Positions 25,289 through 33,012 of a stretch of 64,000 nt of DNA are shown piece after piece. The DNA is from F23-D06 sp947167635 (GTDB lineage Bacteria > Bacteroidota > Bacteroidia > Bacteroidales > WCHB1-69): positions 41,066 through 105,065 of the forward strand of contig CAMVIT010000003.1 in assembly GCA_947167635.1 (NCBI GenBank). Direction: 5' to 3'. Both the position numbers and the translations under genes were made by a program. Position 1 is the stretch's first letter. Each line of letters begins with the position of its first letter. The notes beneath the pieces were generated by a model, which had not been told where the DNA came from, did no database searches, and was given only the letters and a program-made list of their open reading frames with translations.

Positions 25289-26881
25289 CTAATCCCTGAT
25301 TTCCGACTCCACAAGATAATCCCCCACCGTCATCGTCTCCCGTTCGAACTGCACGCCGACTTTCACGACCTTGCGGCCTTCGGTTTCGTAGGGCAGGGCG
25401 TACCCCTTGCTGTTGATCTGGTCAAGGGCCTCCTGTGCTGTGCCGTTCGCTTTGAGTTCAAAAACGTAGGTGGTATCGGGCATCAGCACCACGACATCGG
25501 TGCGGCCGCCCGCACACTTAACCTGCGTGCGCACATAGACGTTGAGCATCGAGAAAATCAGGTACAGCGACCATTCGTAGAACCCTTCGTAATTCTTCAC
25601 CTCCGCCAACTTCTTTTGGAAGCCTTCCGCGTAGGGCAGTCCGGCAAAGTAGGCCTTCATCTCCTGCATGGCGAGGTCTATGTCGTTCTTCTTCAGAGCC
25701 TGCCAAAGTTTCAGGGCGAACCCTTTCTGCACGTTGGGACCATCAACTCCCACGTAGATGGGCAGCAGCCCGCGGGTGAAGCCTAAGCGGACCTCGTTGT
25801 TGGGGATGCCGAGGGTGTAGATGTCCGATTCGCGGTCGTAACCCTTGATGGTGATATAACCGCTTTGGTAGAGCAGCGGCAGGGCGGTCTCCATGGCTTC
25901 GGTGGGGCGGTCGAAGGCGTCAGACGGCTCCTCTATGCGATCCATCGCGGTGATGTCGGTGCGGTAGTGCTGCATCTGTCGGATGAGGAAGGTCGGGGTG
26001 CCGCTCTCGAACCAATAGTTGGCAATGTTCCTCTGGTTGAAACATTTCAGCAGGCTGAACGGGTTGTAGATGTCGGGGGACTTTTTGGCAAAGCGGTAAC
26101 CGTCATATTGCTTTTTCAGCTTGTCGTGCATCTCCTCTGGGGTGCATTCATATTCTTCGGACAGCATTGCGATATCGGGGGCCATGTCAGTGGCGAGTTC
26201 CTCCTCTGTGATGCCGCAGATGGCGGCGTACTTGGCATCCATCGAGATGGTGGTGAGGTTGTTGATGGTGGAGAAGATGCTCAGCTGCGAGAATTTGGTG
26301 ATGCCGGTGATGAAGCAGAAGCGGATCATTCCCTCGCACATTTTCAGTCTTTGGTAAAACTCCTGCATGACCTCGCGGACCGCCTCAAGCCGTTCCGGGT
26401 CGTGAAGCACGTCCAACAGCGGAGCGTCGTATTCGTCAATGACGACCACTGCCTGGCGGCCGGACTTCTGAAAGGCTCGCCGGATCAGTCCGGCCAGCCT
26501 CATGCCCGGGGAGACCTCCGTCTCGTCTCTGCCGTAGTCTTTCTCTAAGATGGCGAGCTGTCTCACCAACTCCGCTTTGACCTGTTCAACGGGCAGATGC
26601 CTGGCACCGCTCATGTCGAAATGAAGTACCGGGTACTGTTCCCACTCCGTCTCCAAGTCCATGATTTTCAATCCTTCGAAAAGTTCCTTTTGCCCTTTGA
26701 AGTAGGAGTCCAGCGTGGTGGTCAGCAGGCTCTTGCCGAACCGGCGCGGGCGGCTGAGGAAGACGAATTTCATGCGGGTCATCTCCCACACCAAGTCTGT
26801 TTTGTCGATATAAATGTAGTTGCCCTTTCTGATTTCCGAAAAGGTCTGGATTCCGACGGGGTATTTGCGGACGGTGTTCAT
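25289..26881 (-). CDS. AAA-ATPase-like/PD-(D/E)XK nuclease-domain protein (DUF1703 type)
   Basis: The 530-residue protein matches the two-domain family that is highly duplicated in Bacteroidales. The N-terminal AAA-ATPase-like domain has VFLSRPRRFGKSLLTTTL (a degenerate P-loop, about residues 37-54) and VVVIDEYDAPLLD (Walker B-like). The C-terminal PDDEXK_9-like nuclease fold has GGRTDVVVL and VFELKANG, giving the D...ExK residues. Function is unproven; mobile or defence-related roles have been suggested for such proteins. The promoter TATCTTTG is at 26902-26909. Base composition matches the neighbours. Confidence 0.9.
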   Translation of the reverse strand: MNTVRKYPVGIQTFSEIRKGNYIYIDKTDLVWEMTRMKFVFLSRPRRFGKSLLTTTLDSYFKGQKELFEGLKIMDLETEWEQYPVLHFDMSGARHLPVEQVKAELVRQLAILEKDYGRDETEVSPGMRLAGLIRRAFQKSGRQAVVVIDEYDAPLLDVLHDPERLEAVREVMQEFYQRLKMCEGMIRFCFITGITKFSQLSIFSTINNLTTISMDAKYAAICGITEEELATDMAPDIAMLSEEYECTPEEMHDKLKKQYDGYRFAKKSPDIYNPFSLLKCFNQRNIANYWFESGTPTFLIRQMQHYRTDITAMDRIEEPSDAFDRPTEAMETALPLLYQSGYITIKGYDRESDIYTLGIPNNEVRLGFTRGLLPIYVGVDGPNVQKGFALKLWQALKKNDIDLAMQEMKAYFAGLPYAEGFQKKLAEVKNYEGFYEWSLYLIFSMLNVYVRTQVKCAGGRTDVVVLMPDTTYVFELKANGTAQEALDQINSKGYALPYETEGRKVVKVGVQFERETMTVGDYLVESEIRD

Positions 26882-26901
26882 GACGGACGGTTTTATCGCG
26901 G

Positions 26902-26909
26902 CAAAGATA
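26902..26909 (-). promoter_or_regulatory. Bacteroidetes -7 promoter element
   Basis: On the minus strand this reads TATCTTTG (TAnnTTTG), 20 bases before the ATG at 26881. Confidence 0.65.
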
Positions 26910-26915
26910 CGATTT

Positions 26916-28601
26916 TTACCTCTTCACAAACTTAATAGATTTAGTCGCCCCATCATTGGATTTCAGACGAAGCAAATAAATCCCAGATGCCAAATCCGAG
27001 ACATCAAACGTGAAAGTCTGATCGAGCATTTTCTCTGCCTTGATTACCTTTCCTGTCACATCCAGGATTGATATATCAAAATCAGAAGTTGCTGTACTAG
27101 TCAGATTCAGAGTGGTAGTAGCTGGATTCGGATAAATAGAAATCTCATACTTCCAATCTGTCACAAGCGGATTTATTTCCACTTGGATAGGGAGAGATAC
27201 TTCATCTTCACAAGATAGTCCCAAATCAGCACCAAATATTCCAGAGTACTTCAATACATGGTCCCCTACCGAAAGGCCATTGGTATAGACAGTGAAGACT
27301 GATGGAATACTCGATACCGACAATACATCATCGATATACAGATCACCACCAGGCGGAGATACATAGATGACAAAAGTAGAATCAGTGAAAATTTGTGGAG
27401 TCTGGACAGTCATGGAGATATCCGGATTGTATACTTCTACCCACACTGAGTCGTGTGTCACACAACCATGTTGGTCAGAGAAATCCACAGACACCCAGGT
27501 CGACATAGTCATAGGCGGAGTCAAATATTCTGCCACATATACCGAATCTGTCTCTATCCACGTAGAATAATTCACACTATCCTCCAAGTCTCCTACATGC
27601 CACAGATAGCTAGTCTCATACCCCATACTTTGTGCATGTAAAGTATCTACTCCTCCATAGCACACCCGAGAATTTGTAGCTGAAAGTGAGATAGAGTCTT
27701 CCACGTATTCATAAAGATAAGTAAAAATGCAATTAGTTTCCATTCCCCATGCTTTACACCCCTTTGAGTCATACATGTATACACCATAGATATACCCACT
27801 ATACGCCCCACAAATAAGCCTAGTTGTATCTTCCATAAAAACTTGACCAGTATCACTATAGTAAAACCAAGTAAAATTATATGGTGGTGTTCCGCCATAA
27901 ATGCTAGTTGACAAACATCCAGGCTGACCAATACATACAGTATCTGTGTAAAGTGAATCATAAATATCCACCCACGGTTCAGGTTGCTCTATGGTGACAC
28001 TATCATGATACTCACAGCCATTAGTTCCATGTGCAGTGACATGGTAAGTCCCCGCTCTCAAACCAGTTAGAGTGACAGAATCATAAAACGTACGGCCATA
28101 GAAGAATGGTGTATCTACCTCTGCTTTTATCCACTCATAATCCTGTACAGGATTATCCAAATCTACATGAAATGAACCATCCATATACGGATACAGATAT
28201 CCATCAGGACATGTCACATGCTTGACCAAATTTGTGGGAATGGAGATAGTAGGCGGAACATGGATAGAAAAAGCGATAGCTTTCACAGCACTCAATTCTG
28301 CTCCATTCACAGAATCCACATAGCACATAATAGTAGTATCACTAGGAACATCGAATGTAACTACGATATACGGCTCCGTCGTATAATACCTCACCCCCTG
28401 ACAGACATAGCTACAACTTGTCTGAAAATGTAAAGAAGGTGGTATCGGCGTACTAATCTCAGATCCAGCACATACAGATATAGTTAAACCATAAATAGTA
28501 TCCCCCGAAAGTAATTGATTCGGAGTAGGAAGAGAACCATTCCTTGCGAATCCAGTTAGACTCACAAAGACAAAACACAAAAATAACAATACTTTTTTCA
28601 T
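26916..28601 (-). CDS. T9SS type A-sorted extracellular protein with SprB-like repeats
   Basis: The 561-residue protein has a signal peptide (MKKVLLFLCFVFVSLTGFA). Its Ig/SprB-like modules include GLRAGTYHVTAHGTNGCEYH and GGTPPYNFTWFY. The last 75 residues are a type A T9SS sorting domain (IYPNPATTTLNL...SGIYLLRLKSNDG, ending KFVKR). It should be secreted and anchored on the cell surface. The gene is visibly AT-richer, with more ATA and AGA codons, than rsmE or the neighbouring ATPase gene, which suggests transfer or relaxed selection. The promoter at 28641 sits beside the repeat island. Confidence 0.9.
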   Translation of the reverse strand: MKKVLLFLCFVFVSLTGFARNGSLPTPNQLLSGDTIYGLTISVCAGSEISTPIPPSLHFQTSCSYVCQGVRYYTTEPYIVVTFDVPSDTTIMCYVDSVNGAELSAVKAIAFSIHVPPTISIPTNLVKHVTCPDGYLYPYMDGSFHVDLDNPVQDYEWIKAEVDTPFFYGRTFYDSVTLTGLRAGTYHVTAHGTNGCEYHDSVTIEQPEPWVDIYDSLYTDTVCIGQPGCLSTSIYGGTPPYNFTWFYYSDTGQVFMEDTTRLICGAYSGYIYGVYMYDSKGCKAWGMETNCIFTYLYEYVEDSISLSATNSRVCYGGVDTLHAQSMGYETSYLWHVGDLEDSVNYSTWIETDSVYVAEYLTPPMTMSTWVSVDFSDQHGCVTHDSVWVEVYNPDISMTVQTPQIFTDSTFVIYVSPPGGDLYIDDVLSVSSIPSVFTVYTNGLSVGDHVLKYSGIFGADLGLSCEDEVSLPIQVEINPLVTDWKYEISIYPNPATTTLNLTSTATSDFDISILDVTGKVIKAEKMLDQTFTFDVSDLASGIYLLRLKSNDGATKSIKFVKR

Positions 28602-28640
28602 AATCTACATGTTCGGCAAAGAACCAACAACTTTACGGGG

Positions 28641-28648
28641 CAAAAATA
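28641..28648 (-). promoter_or_regulatory. Bacteroidetes -7 promoter element
   Basis: On the minus strand this reads TATTTTTG (TAnnTTTG), 39 bases before the ATG at 28601. The same GGGGCAAAAATA context on the plus strand recurs at 63503-63514. Confidence 0.65.
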
Positions 28649-28688
28649 CAAAATATTCAGATATGCCCGTGTTTTATCATGTTTATTA

Positions 28689-29088
28689 ATGCCGACACCG
28701 TTTTTTCCCCGCACACCTACGGCGTGCGACAACCCGAATCGCCGTCCGCATTCCTACCGAGCCCTTCAGCCCTAACGGGCTGTTTCGTGGCCGGAACGGT
28801 GTCCCGTTGATACGGTCGCGGTTGCGGTTGTTGGCAGGAGCGGTTTGGTGGGTTCGGAGGTATATACGCAAAAGGAACGGTTTCCCGAATCGGTTACGAT
28901 TGCAAGTGGTGACAGGTTGGGTGGTTTGCCGGGTGTTATGCATAAACGCGGAAAGGGTGGTTGTCCGAATCTGTTACGGTCGCGGATGTTGGCAGGCCGT
29001 CAGGTCTGCCGGGCTTGGTAGCACAGGCGTGTACGGGCGTGTTGTCGCAGGCCGTCAGGTCTGCGGGCAAAAACCGAATATAAAACAC
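28689..29088 (+). repeat. Left REP-like repeat block of the transposase island
   Basis: About 400 bases of GC-rich hairpin units. It starts with ATGCCGACACCG. It then has CGCAC/GTGCG (28691-28730 area) and CTACCGAGCCCTTCAGCCCT with an AGCCC/GGGCT hairpin at 28754. A GCATAAACGCGGAAAGGG unit lies at 28939 and GCAGGCC/GGTCTGC hairpins near the end. The first 110 bases recur almost unchanged, in direct orientation, at 29679. No credible gene lies in it. Confidence 0.88.
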
Positions 29089-29093
29089 ATCAA

Positions 29094-29552
29094 TCAAACA
29101 TCTTCAAATATGTATCGTTCGTCAAATTCTATCTCGTTTTTTCTCAACATATCCAAATATTCCTCACGGAACGATCTCTTGGCATGGTGTTTTTCTTGAT
29201 TCAAAATGTATTGCACAACTCTTGGCACATGACTCTTTGAATATGAAAAAGCCCCATAACCCTCCTGCCATTGGAATTGGAATCTAGTAAGCCTTTCTTT
29301 GTTTATCCATTCTGAAGTTTCGCGTTTCAATCTTAACATCAAGGATGATAAAGATTGTGTTGGTCGAAAACCAAACAATAAATGCACGTGATTTGAAACG
29401 CCGCCAATCGCCAAGGTTTTGTGCCCTTGGTCATTGACAATTGACGCCATGTAGCTATACAATCGTTCACTCCATTCTGGTGAAATTAATGCGTCTCTAT
29501 TTCGTACGGCAAAAACGGTTTGAATGTGAATTTGGGTGTAAGTGTTGCTCAT
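29094..29552 (-). CDS. IS200/IS605-like Y1 transposase, REP-associated (RAYT) type
   Basis: The 152-residue single-domain HUH transposase has the histidine pair as NHVHLLF (H55, H57). The catalytic helix is VVQYILNQEKHH, giving Y114 and Q118, the YxxxQ arrangement of TnpA. The FQWQEGYGAFSYS stretch before it is common to Bacteroidetes members. The frame is intact and has its own promoter at 29588-29595. No tnpB partner is present. It sits between two blocks of related hairpin repeats, the arrangement seen for REP-associated tyrosine transposases, which are usually domesticated single-copy genes. Whether it is active is unknown. Confidence 0.92.
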   Translation of the reverse strand: MSNTYTQIHIQTVFAVRNRDALISPEWSERLYSYMASIVNDQGHKTLAIGGVSNHVHLLFGFRPTQSLSSLMLRLKRETSEWINKERLTRFQFQWQEGYGAFSYSKSHVPRVVQYILNQEKHHAKRSFREEYLDMLRKNEIEFDERYIFEDV

Positions 29553-29587
29553 AATTTCATTGTTTTTTTAATAATTTTTTTGGGCGG

Positions 29588-29595
29588 CAAAAATA
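29588..29595 (-). promoter_or_regulatory. Bacteroidetes -7 promoter element for the transposase
   Basis: On the minus strand this reads TATTTTTG (TAnnTTTG), 36 bases before the transposase ATG. Confidence 0.6.
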
Positions 29596-29678
29596 AAAAA
29601 TATCATAAAATATTGCGTATCAATATTTTAACAATAAATTGTAAAAATAAAACACATTGTATTGACTCTCTTTTATTT

Positions 29679-30547
29679 ATGCCGACACCGTTTTTTCCCC
29701 GCACACCTACGGCGTGCGACAACCCGAATCGTCGTCCGCATTCCTACCGAGCCCTTCAGCCCTGACGGGCTGTTTCGCGTCCGGAACGGTGTCGCATAGT
29801 TGGGGTGCGGGTGTTGGTGGGTTCGCGTTTTGCCGGGTGTGGTGCATAAACGCGGAAAGGGTGGTTGTCCGAATCTGTTACGATTGCAAATGTTGACAGG
29901 TTGGGTGGTTTGCCGGGTGTTATGCATAAACGCGGAAAGGGTGGTTGTCCGAATCTGTCACGGTCGCGGATGTTGGCAGGCCGTTAGGTCTGCCGGGCTC
30001 GGTAGCACAGGCGGGTGCGGGTGTGTTTTCGCAGGCCGTCAGGCCTGCGGGCAAAAATCGAATCCCACACCGTTTTCCATAATGCCCGCACACCTACGGC
30101 ATGCGCAAAAACCAAACCGCCGTCCGCATTCCTACCGAGCCCTTCAGCCCTACGGGCTGTTTCGTGGCCGGAACGGTGTCCCGTTGATACGGTCGCGGGT
30201 GTTGGCAGGAGCGGTTTGGTGGGTTCGGAGGTATATACGCAAAAGGAACGGTTTCCCGAATCGGTTACGATTGCAAGTGGTGACAGGTTGGGTGGTTTGC
30301 CGGGTGTTATGCATAAACGCGGAAAGGGTGGTTGTCCGAATCTGTCACGGTCGCGGATGTTGGCAGGCCGTTAGGTCTGCCGGGCTCGGTAGCACAGGCG
30401 GGTGCGGGTGTGTTTTCGCAGGCCGTCAGGCCTGCGGGCAAAAATCGAATCCCACACCGTTTTCCATAATGCCCGCACACCTACGGCATGCGCAAAAACC
30501 AAACCGCCGTCCGCATTCCTACCGAGCCCTTCAGCCCTAACGGGCTG
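29679..30547 (+). repeat. Right REP-like repeat block with 80-bp and 387-bp periodicities
   Basis: The block starts as a near copy of 28689-28800. A GCATAAACGCGG unit repeats at 29844 and 29924 (80-base step) and again at 30311 (387-base step). CTACCGAGCCC hairpin units lie at 29744, 30132 and 30519, the last two 387 bases apart. Palindromes such as GCAGGCCGTCAGGCCTGC lie between. The block ends within six bases of the ABC-F stop codon. Open frames here, including one of 246 codons, result from the repeats and are not genes. Confidence 0.9.
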
Positions 30548-30552
30548 GTTAA

Positions 30553-32445
30553 TCACCCCTCTTTTTCGGACAGTTCCATCCACCGTTCGGTCTTTTCGTC
30601 TAACAGCTGGTTGAGTTCATTGTAGCGCTTGCCCCACTCGGCGAAGTCTTCGGGCGTGCCTTGCCCTAAGGCCATTTTGCCCTCGATGTCACTTTTCTCC
30701 TTTTCCAAGTCTGAAATTTCTTGTTCCAACTGCTCTAATTCGCGTTGTTCTTTGTAGGAAAGTTTTTTCTTGGTTTCTTCTCTTTGCGGACGATTTTCCA
30801 CAGCAGGGCGCAATGCCTTCTCGATTTTCTTCTGTATCCGCAACTCCTTGTCCTTGGCCTGCCGGTATTCGGTGTAGTTGCCGTAGTAGTCCTTGATTTT
30901 CCCGTCACCCTCGAACACGAAGATGTGATCGACCAGCTTGTTCATGAGCCACCGGTCGTGGGAGACGATGATGAGGCAGCCGCCGAAATTGAGCAGGAAG
31001 TCCTCCAATAGGTTCAGCGTGTCGATGTCGAAGTCGTTGGTCGGCTCGTCAAGGATGAGGAAATTAGGATTTTTTAACAGGGTAATGAGCAGGTGGAGCT
31101 TGCGTTTCTCGCCGCCGCTGAGGTCCTCGTAGTAGGTGTACTGCTGGCTGAAGGGGAATCCGAAGTGGTTGAGGAACTGCGAGGCGCTGATATAGTTGCC
31201 GTTGTCCATGCGGATGACCTCGGCGTGTTCCTTGACGAGTTCGAGGACGATTTTGTTGCCGGCATAGATCATGCCATCCTGCGAAAAATAACCGAACTTG
31301 ATGGTGAGTCCCGGGGTGATTTTGCCTCCGTCGGGGCGCACCTCGCCCATGATCATCTTGAGAAAGGTGCTTTTGCCGGTGCCGTTTTTGCCCACGATGC
31401 CGCACTTCTCGCCTCTTTTGAAGATGTAGGAAAAGTCCTTGATGATGGTCTGGTCGGGATAGGAAAAGTCGAGATGGCTGATCTCCAGTATTTTGTGTCC
31501 AATACGCTCTGACTGCACCTTGAACGCTTCGGGGGCTTGTTCCACTTTGCGGTCCATCTGCTCCTGCAGCTTCTCGAACTGGTTGATGCGGGCGCGCGCC
31601 TTGGAGGTGCGGGCCTGTGGGGAGGTGTGTACCCACTCGAGCTCGCGGCGGTAGAGATTGCGCAGGCGGTCGTGCTCGGCAGCCTCGTTGGCGAGGCGTT
31701 CGGCCTTTTTCTCGACAAAATAGTCGTACTTGCCGCGATAATGGTACAGCGAGCCGTTGCTCAGCTCGAAGATATCGCTGCAGACACGGTCGAGAAAGGA
31801 ACGGTCGTGGGTCACCATCAGAAGGGTGATGTTGGCGGAGGAGAGGTAGTTCTCTAACCACTCGATCATCTCGACATCCAGATGGTTGGTGGGCTCGTCA
31901 AGGATGAGCAGGTCGGTGTCGGCAATGAGTGTCTTGGCGAGGGCGGCCTTCTTGCGCTGCCCGCCGGAGAGCTGGTTGACGTTCTTGAAGATGTCGTGGA
32001 TGCCGAACTTGGAGAGTATCTCCTTGATGCGGGCTTCGTAGTCCCAGGCGTTGAGGCGGTCGATTTCGAGGATGGCGTTGTCCATCCGCTCCTGGGGCAC
32101 CTTGTCGGTCATTCCCTGTTCGAGGAGTGTGACGCAGCTTTCGTACTCCTTGATGGCGCGCACCACGGGAGTCTCCTCGTCAAAGAGGGCGTTCAGCACC
32201 GAGTCGTCGCCGTTGAAGCTGTCCATCTGGGGCAAATAGGAGACGACAATGTCGTTGCGGATGACGACCTCGCCCTCGTCGGGCACTTCGCGTCCGGCAA
32301 TAATGTTGAGGAGCGTGCTCTTGCCCGTGCCATTGCGGGCGATGAGCGCACTCTTCTGTCCCTTTTCCAACCCGAAGGTGATGTTACGGAACAGGAGCTT
32401 CTCCCCAACCGTTTTGGAGAGATTGTTGACGGCGAGATAGTTCAT
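30553..32445 (-). CDS. ABC-F family ATPase (Uup/EttA-like)
   Basis: The 630-residue soluble protein has two ABC domains and no membrane segment. Walker A motifs are ARNGTGKSTLLNII (about residue 37) and GKNGTGKSTFLKMI (about 345). Signatures are LSGGQRKKAALAKTL and LSGGEKRKLHLLITL, each followed by LDEPTNH or LDEPTND. A linker rich in charged residues joins the domains, and the C-terminal coiled coil (about 540-630) resembles Uup. ABC-F proteins act on the ribosome; some give antibiotic resistance, but this one looks like a housekeeping type. It may share a transcript with the ridA gene upstream. Confidence 0.92.
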   Translation of the reverse strand: MNYLAVNNLSKTVGEKLLFRNITFGLEKGQKSALIARNGTGKSTLLNIIAGREVPDEGEVVIRNDIVVSYLPQMDSFNGDDSVLNALFDEETPVVRAIKEYESCVTLLEQGMTDKVPQERMDNAILEIDRLNAWDYEARIKEILSKFGIHDIFKNVNQLSGGQRKKAALAKTLIADTDLLILDEPTNHLDVEMIEWLENYLSSANITLLMVTHDRSFLDRVCSDIFELSNGSLYHYRGKYDYFVEKKAERLANEAAEHDRLRNLYRRELEWVHTSPQARTSKARARINQFEKLQEQMDRKVEQAPEAFKVQSERIGHKILEISHLDFSYPDQTIIKDFSYIFKRGEKCGIVGKNGTGKSTFLKMIMGEVRPDGGKITPGLTIKFGYFSQDGMIYAGNKIVLELVKEHAEVIRMDNGNYISASQFLNHFGFPFSQQYTYYEDLSGGEKRKLHLLITLLKNPNFLILDEPTNDFDIDTLNLLEDFLLNFGGCLIIVSHDRWLMNKLVDHIFVFEGDGKIKDYYGNYTEYRQAKDKELRIQKKIEKALRPAVENRPQREETKKKLSYKEQRELEQLEQEISDLEKEKSDIEGKMALGQGTPEDFAEWGKRYNELNQLLDEKTERWMELSEKEG

Positions 32446-32513
32446 TGGCTGTTGGCGATTAGCTGTTGGCGATTAGCTCGAACGGCTAATGGCCATTGGC
32501 TAATAGCTAATAA

Positions 32514-32888
32514 CTACTTCACCGCGATGGATTCGATCTCCACCATGACTCCTTTGGGGAGGTCGCGGACGGCGAAGGCGGCGCGGGCGGGCGGGTTGGA
32601 GGTGAAGTATTGGGCATAAACCTCGTTCATCGCGCCGAAGTTGGCGATGTCGCTCAGCAGGCAGGTGGTCTTGACCACATTGTCGAAGGTGTAGCCGGCC
32701 TCGTCAAGGATGGCGGCGATGTTCTTCATCACCTGCTCGGTCTGCGCGGTGATGCCTTCAGGAACGATGCCGGTGGCGGGGTCAACGGGAATCTGACCGG
32801 AGATGAACAACATGCCGTTGGCTTCGATGGCTTGGCTGTAAGGGCCGATGGCGGCGGGGGCGTTTTCGGTGTGGATAACTTTCTTCAT
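32514..32888 (-). CDS. ridA: RidA family reactive intermediate/imine deaminase
   Basis: The 124-residue protein belongs to the YjgF/YER057c/UK114 family and hydrolyses reactive enamine/imine intermediates made by PLP enzymes. It carries NAPAAIGPYSQA at the N-terminus, the GQIPVDPATG block, and R102 in PPARAAFAVRDLP, which binds the substrate carboxylate in RidA enzymes. Length is standard. It is divergent from guaB, separated by 124 bases. Confidence 0.94.
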   Translation of the reverse strand: MKKVIHTENAPAAIGPYSQAIEANGMLFISGQIPVDPATGIVPEGITAQTEQVMKNIAAILDEAGYTFDNVVKTTCLLSDIANFGAMNEVYAQYFTSNPPARAAFAVRDLPKGVMVEIESIAVK

Positions 32889-32981
32889 AATATAAGAAAT
32901 TGATAATGAAACAATTGTTGTTTTTAGTTTTGATTTTGCAAAAATAATCTTTTTCTATTCCCATTTTCCCTCTTTTTTTAT

Positions 32982-32989
32982 ATTTTTGC
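32982..32989 (+). promoter_or_regulatory. Bacteroidetes -7 promoter element for guaB
   Basis: TATTTTTG matches TAnnTTTG and is followed by CACG. The guaB ATG is 23 bases downstream. Confidence 0.65.
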
Positions 32990-33012
32990 ACGAAAATAAA
33001 ATACAGAAAAAA

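Noticed and set aside
28689..29790. Composite transposon with terminal direct repeats
   Set aside because: The direct copies extend into many further units on the right only, no target-site duplication is visible, and the transposase type does not use such ends. A REP-like island explains the data better.
29800..30540. Open frame of 246 codons within the right repeat block
   Set aside because: It consists wholly of the 80- and 387-base repeats, its translation is arginine-, cysteine- and tryptophan-rich nonsense repeated twice, and no promoter or family match is visible.
28683..30547. CRISPR array
   Set aside because: The repeats are long, unequal and internally palindromic, with no uniform spacers and no cas genes.
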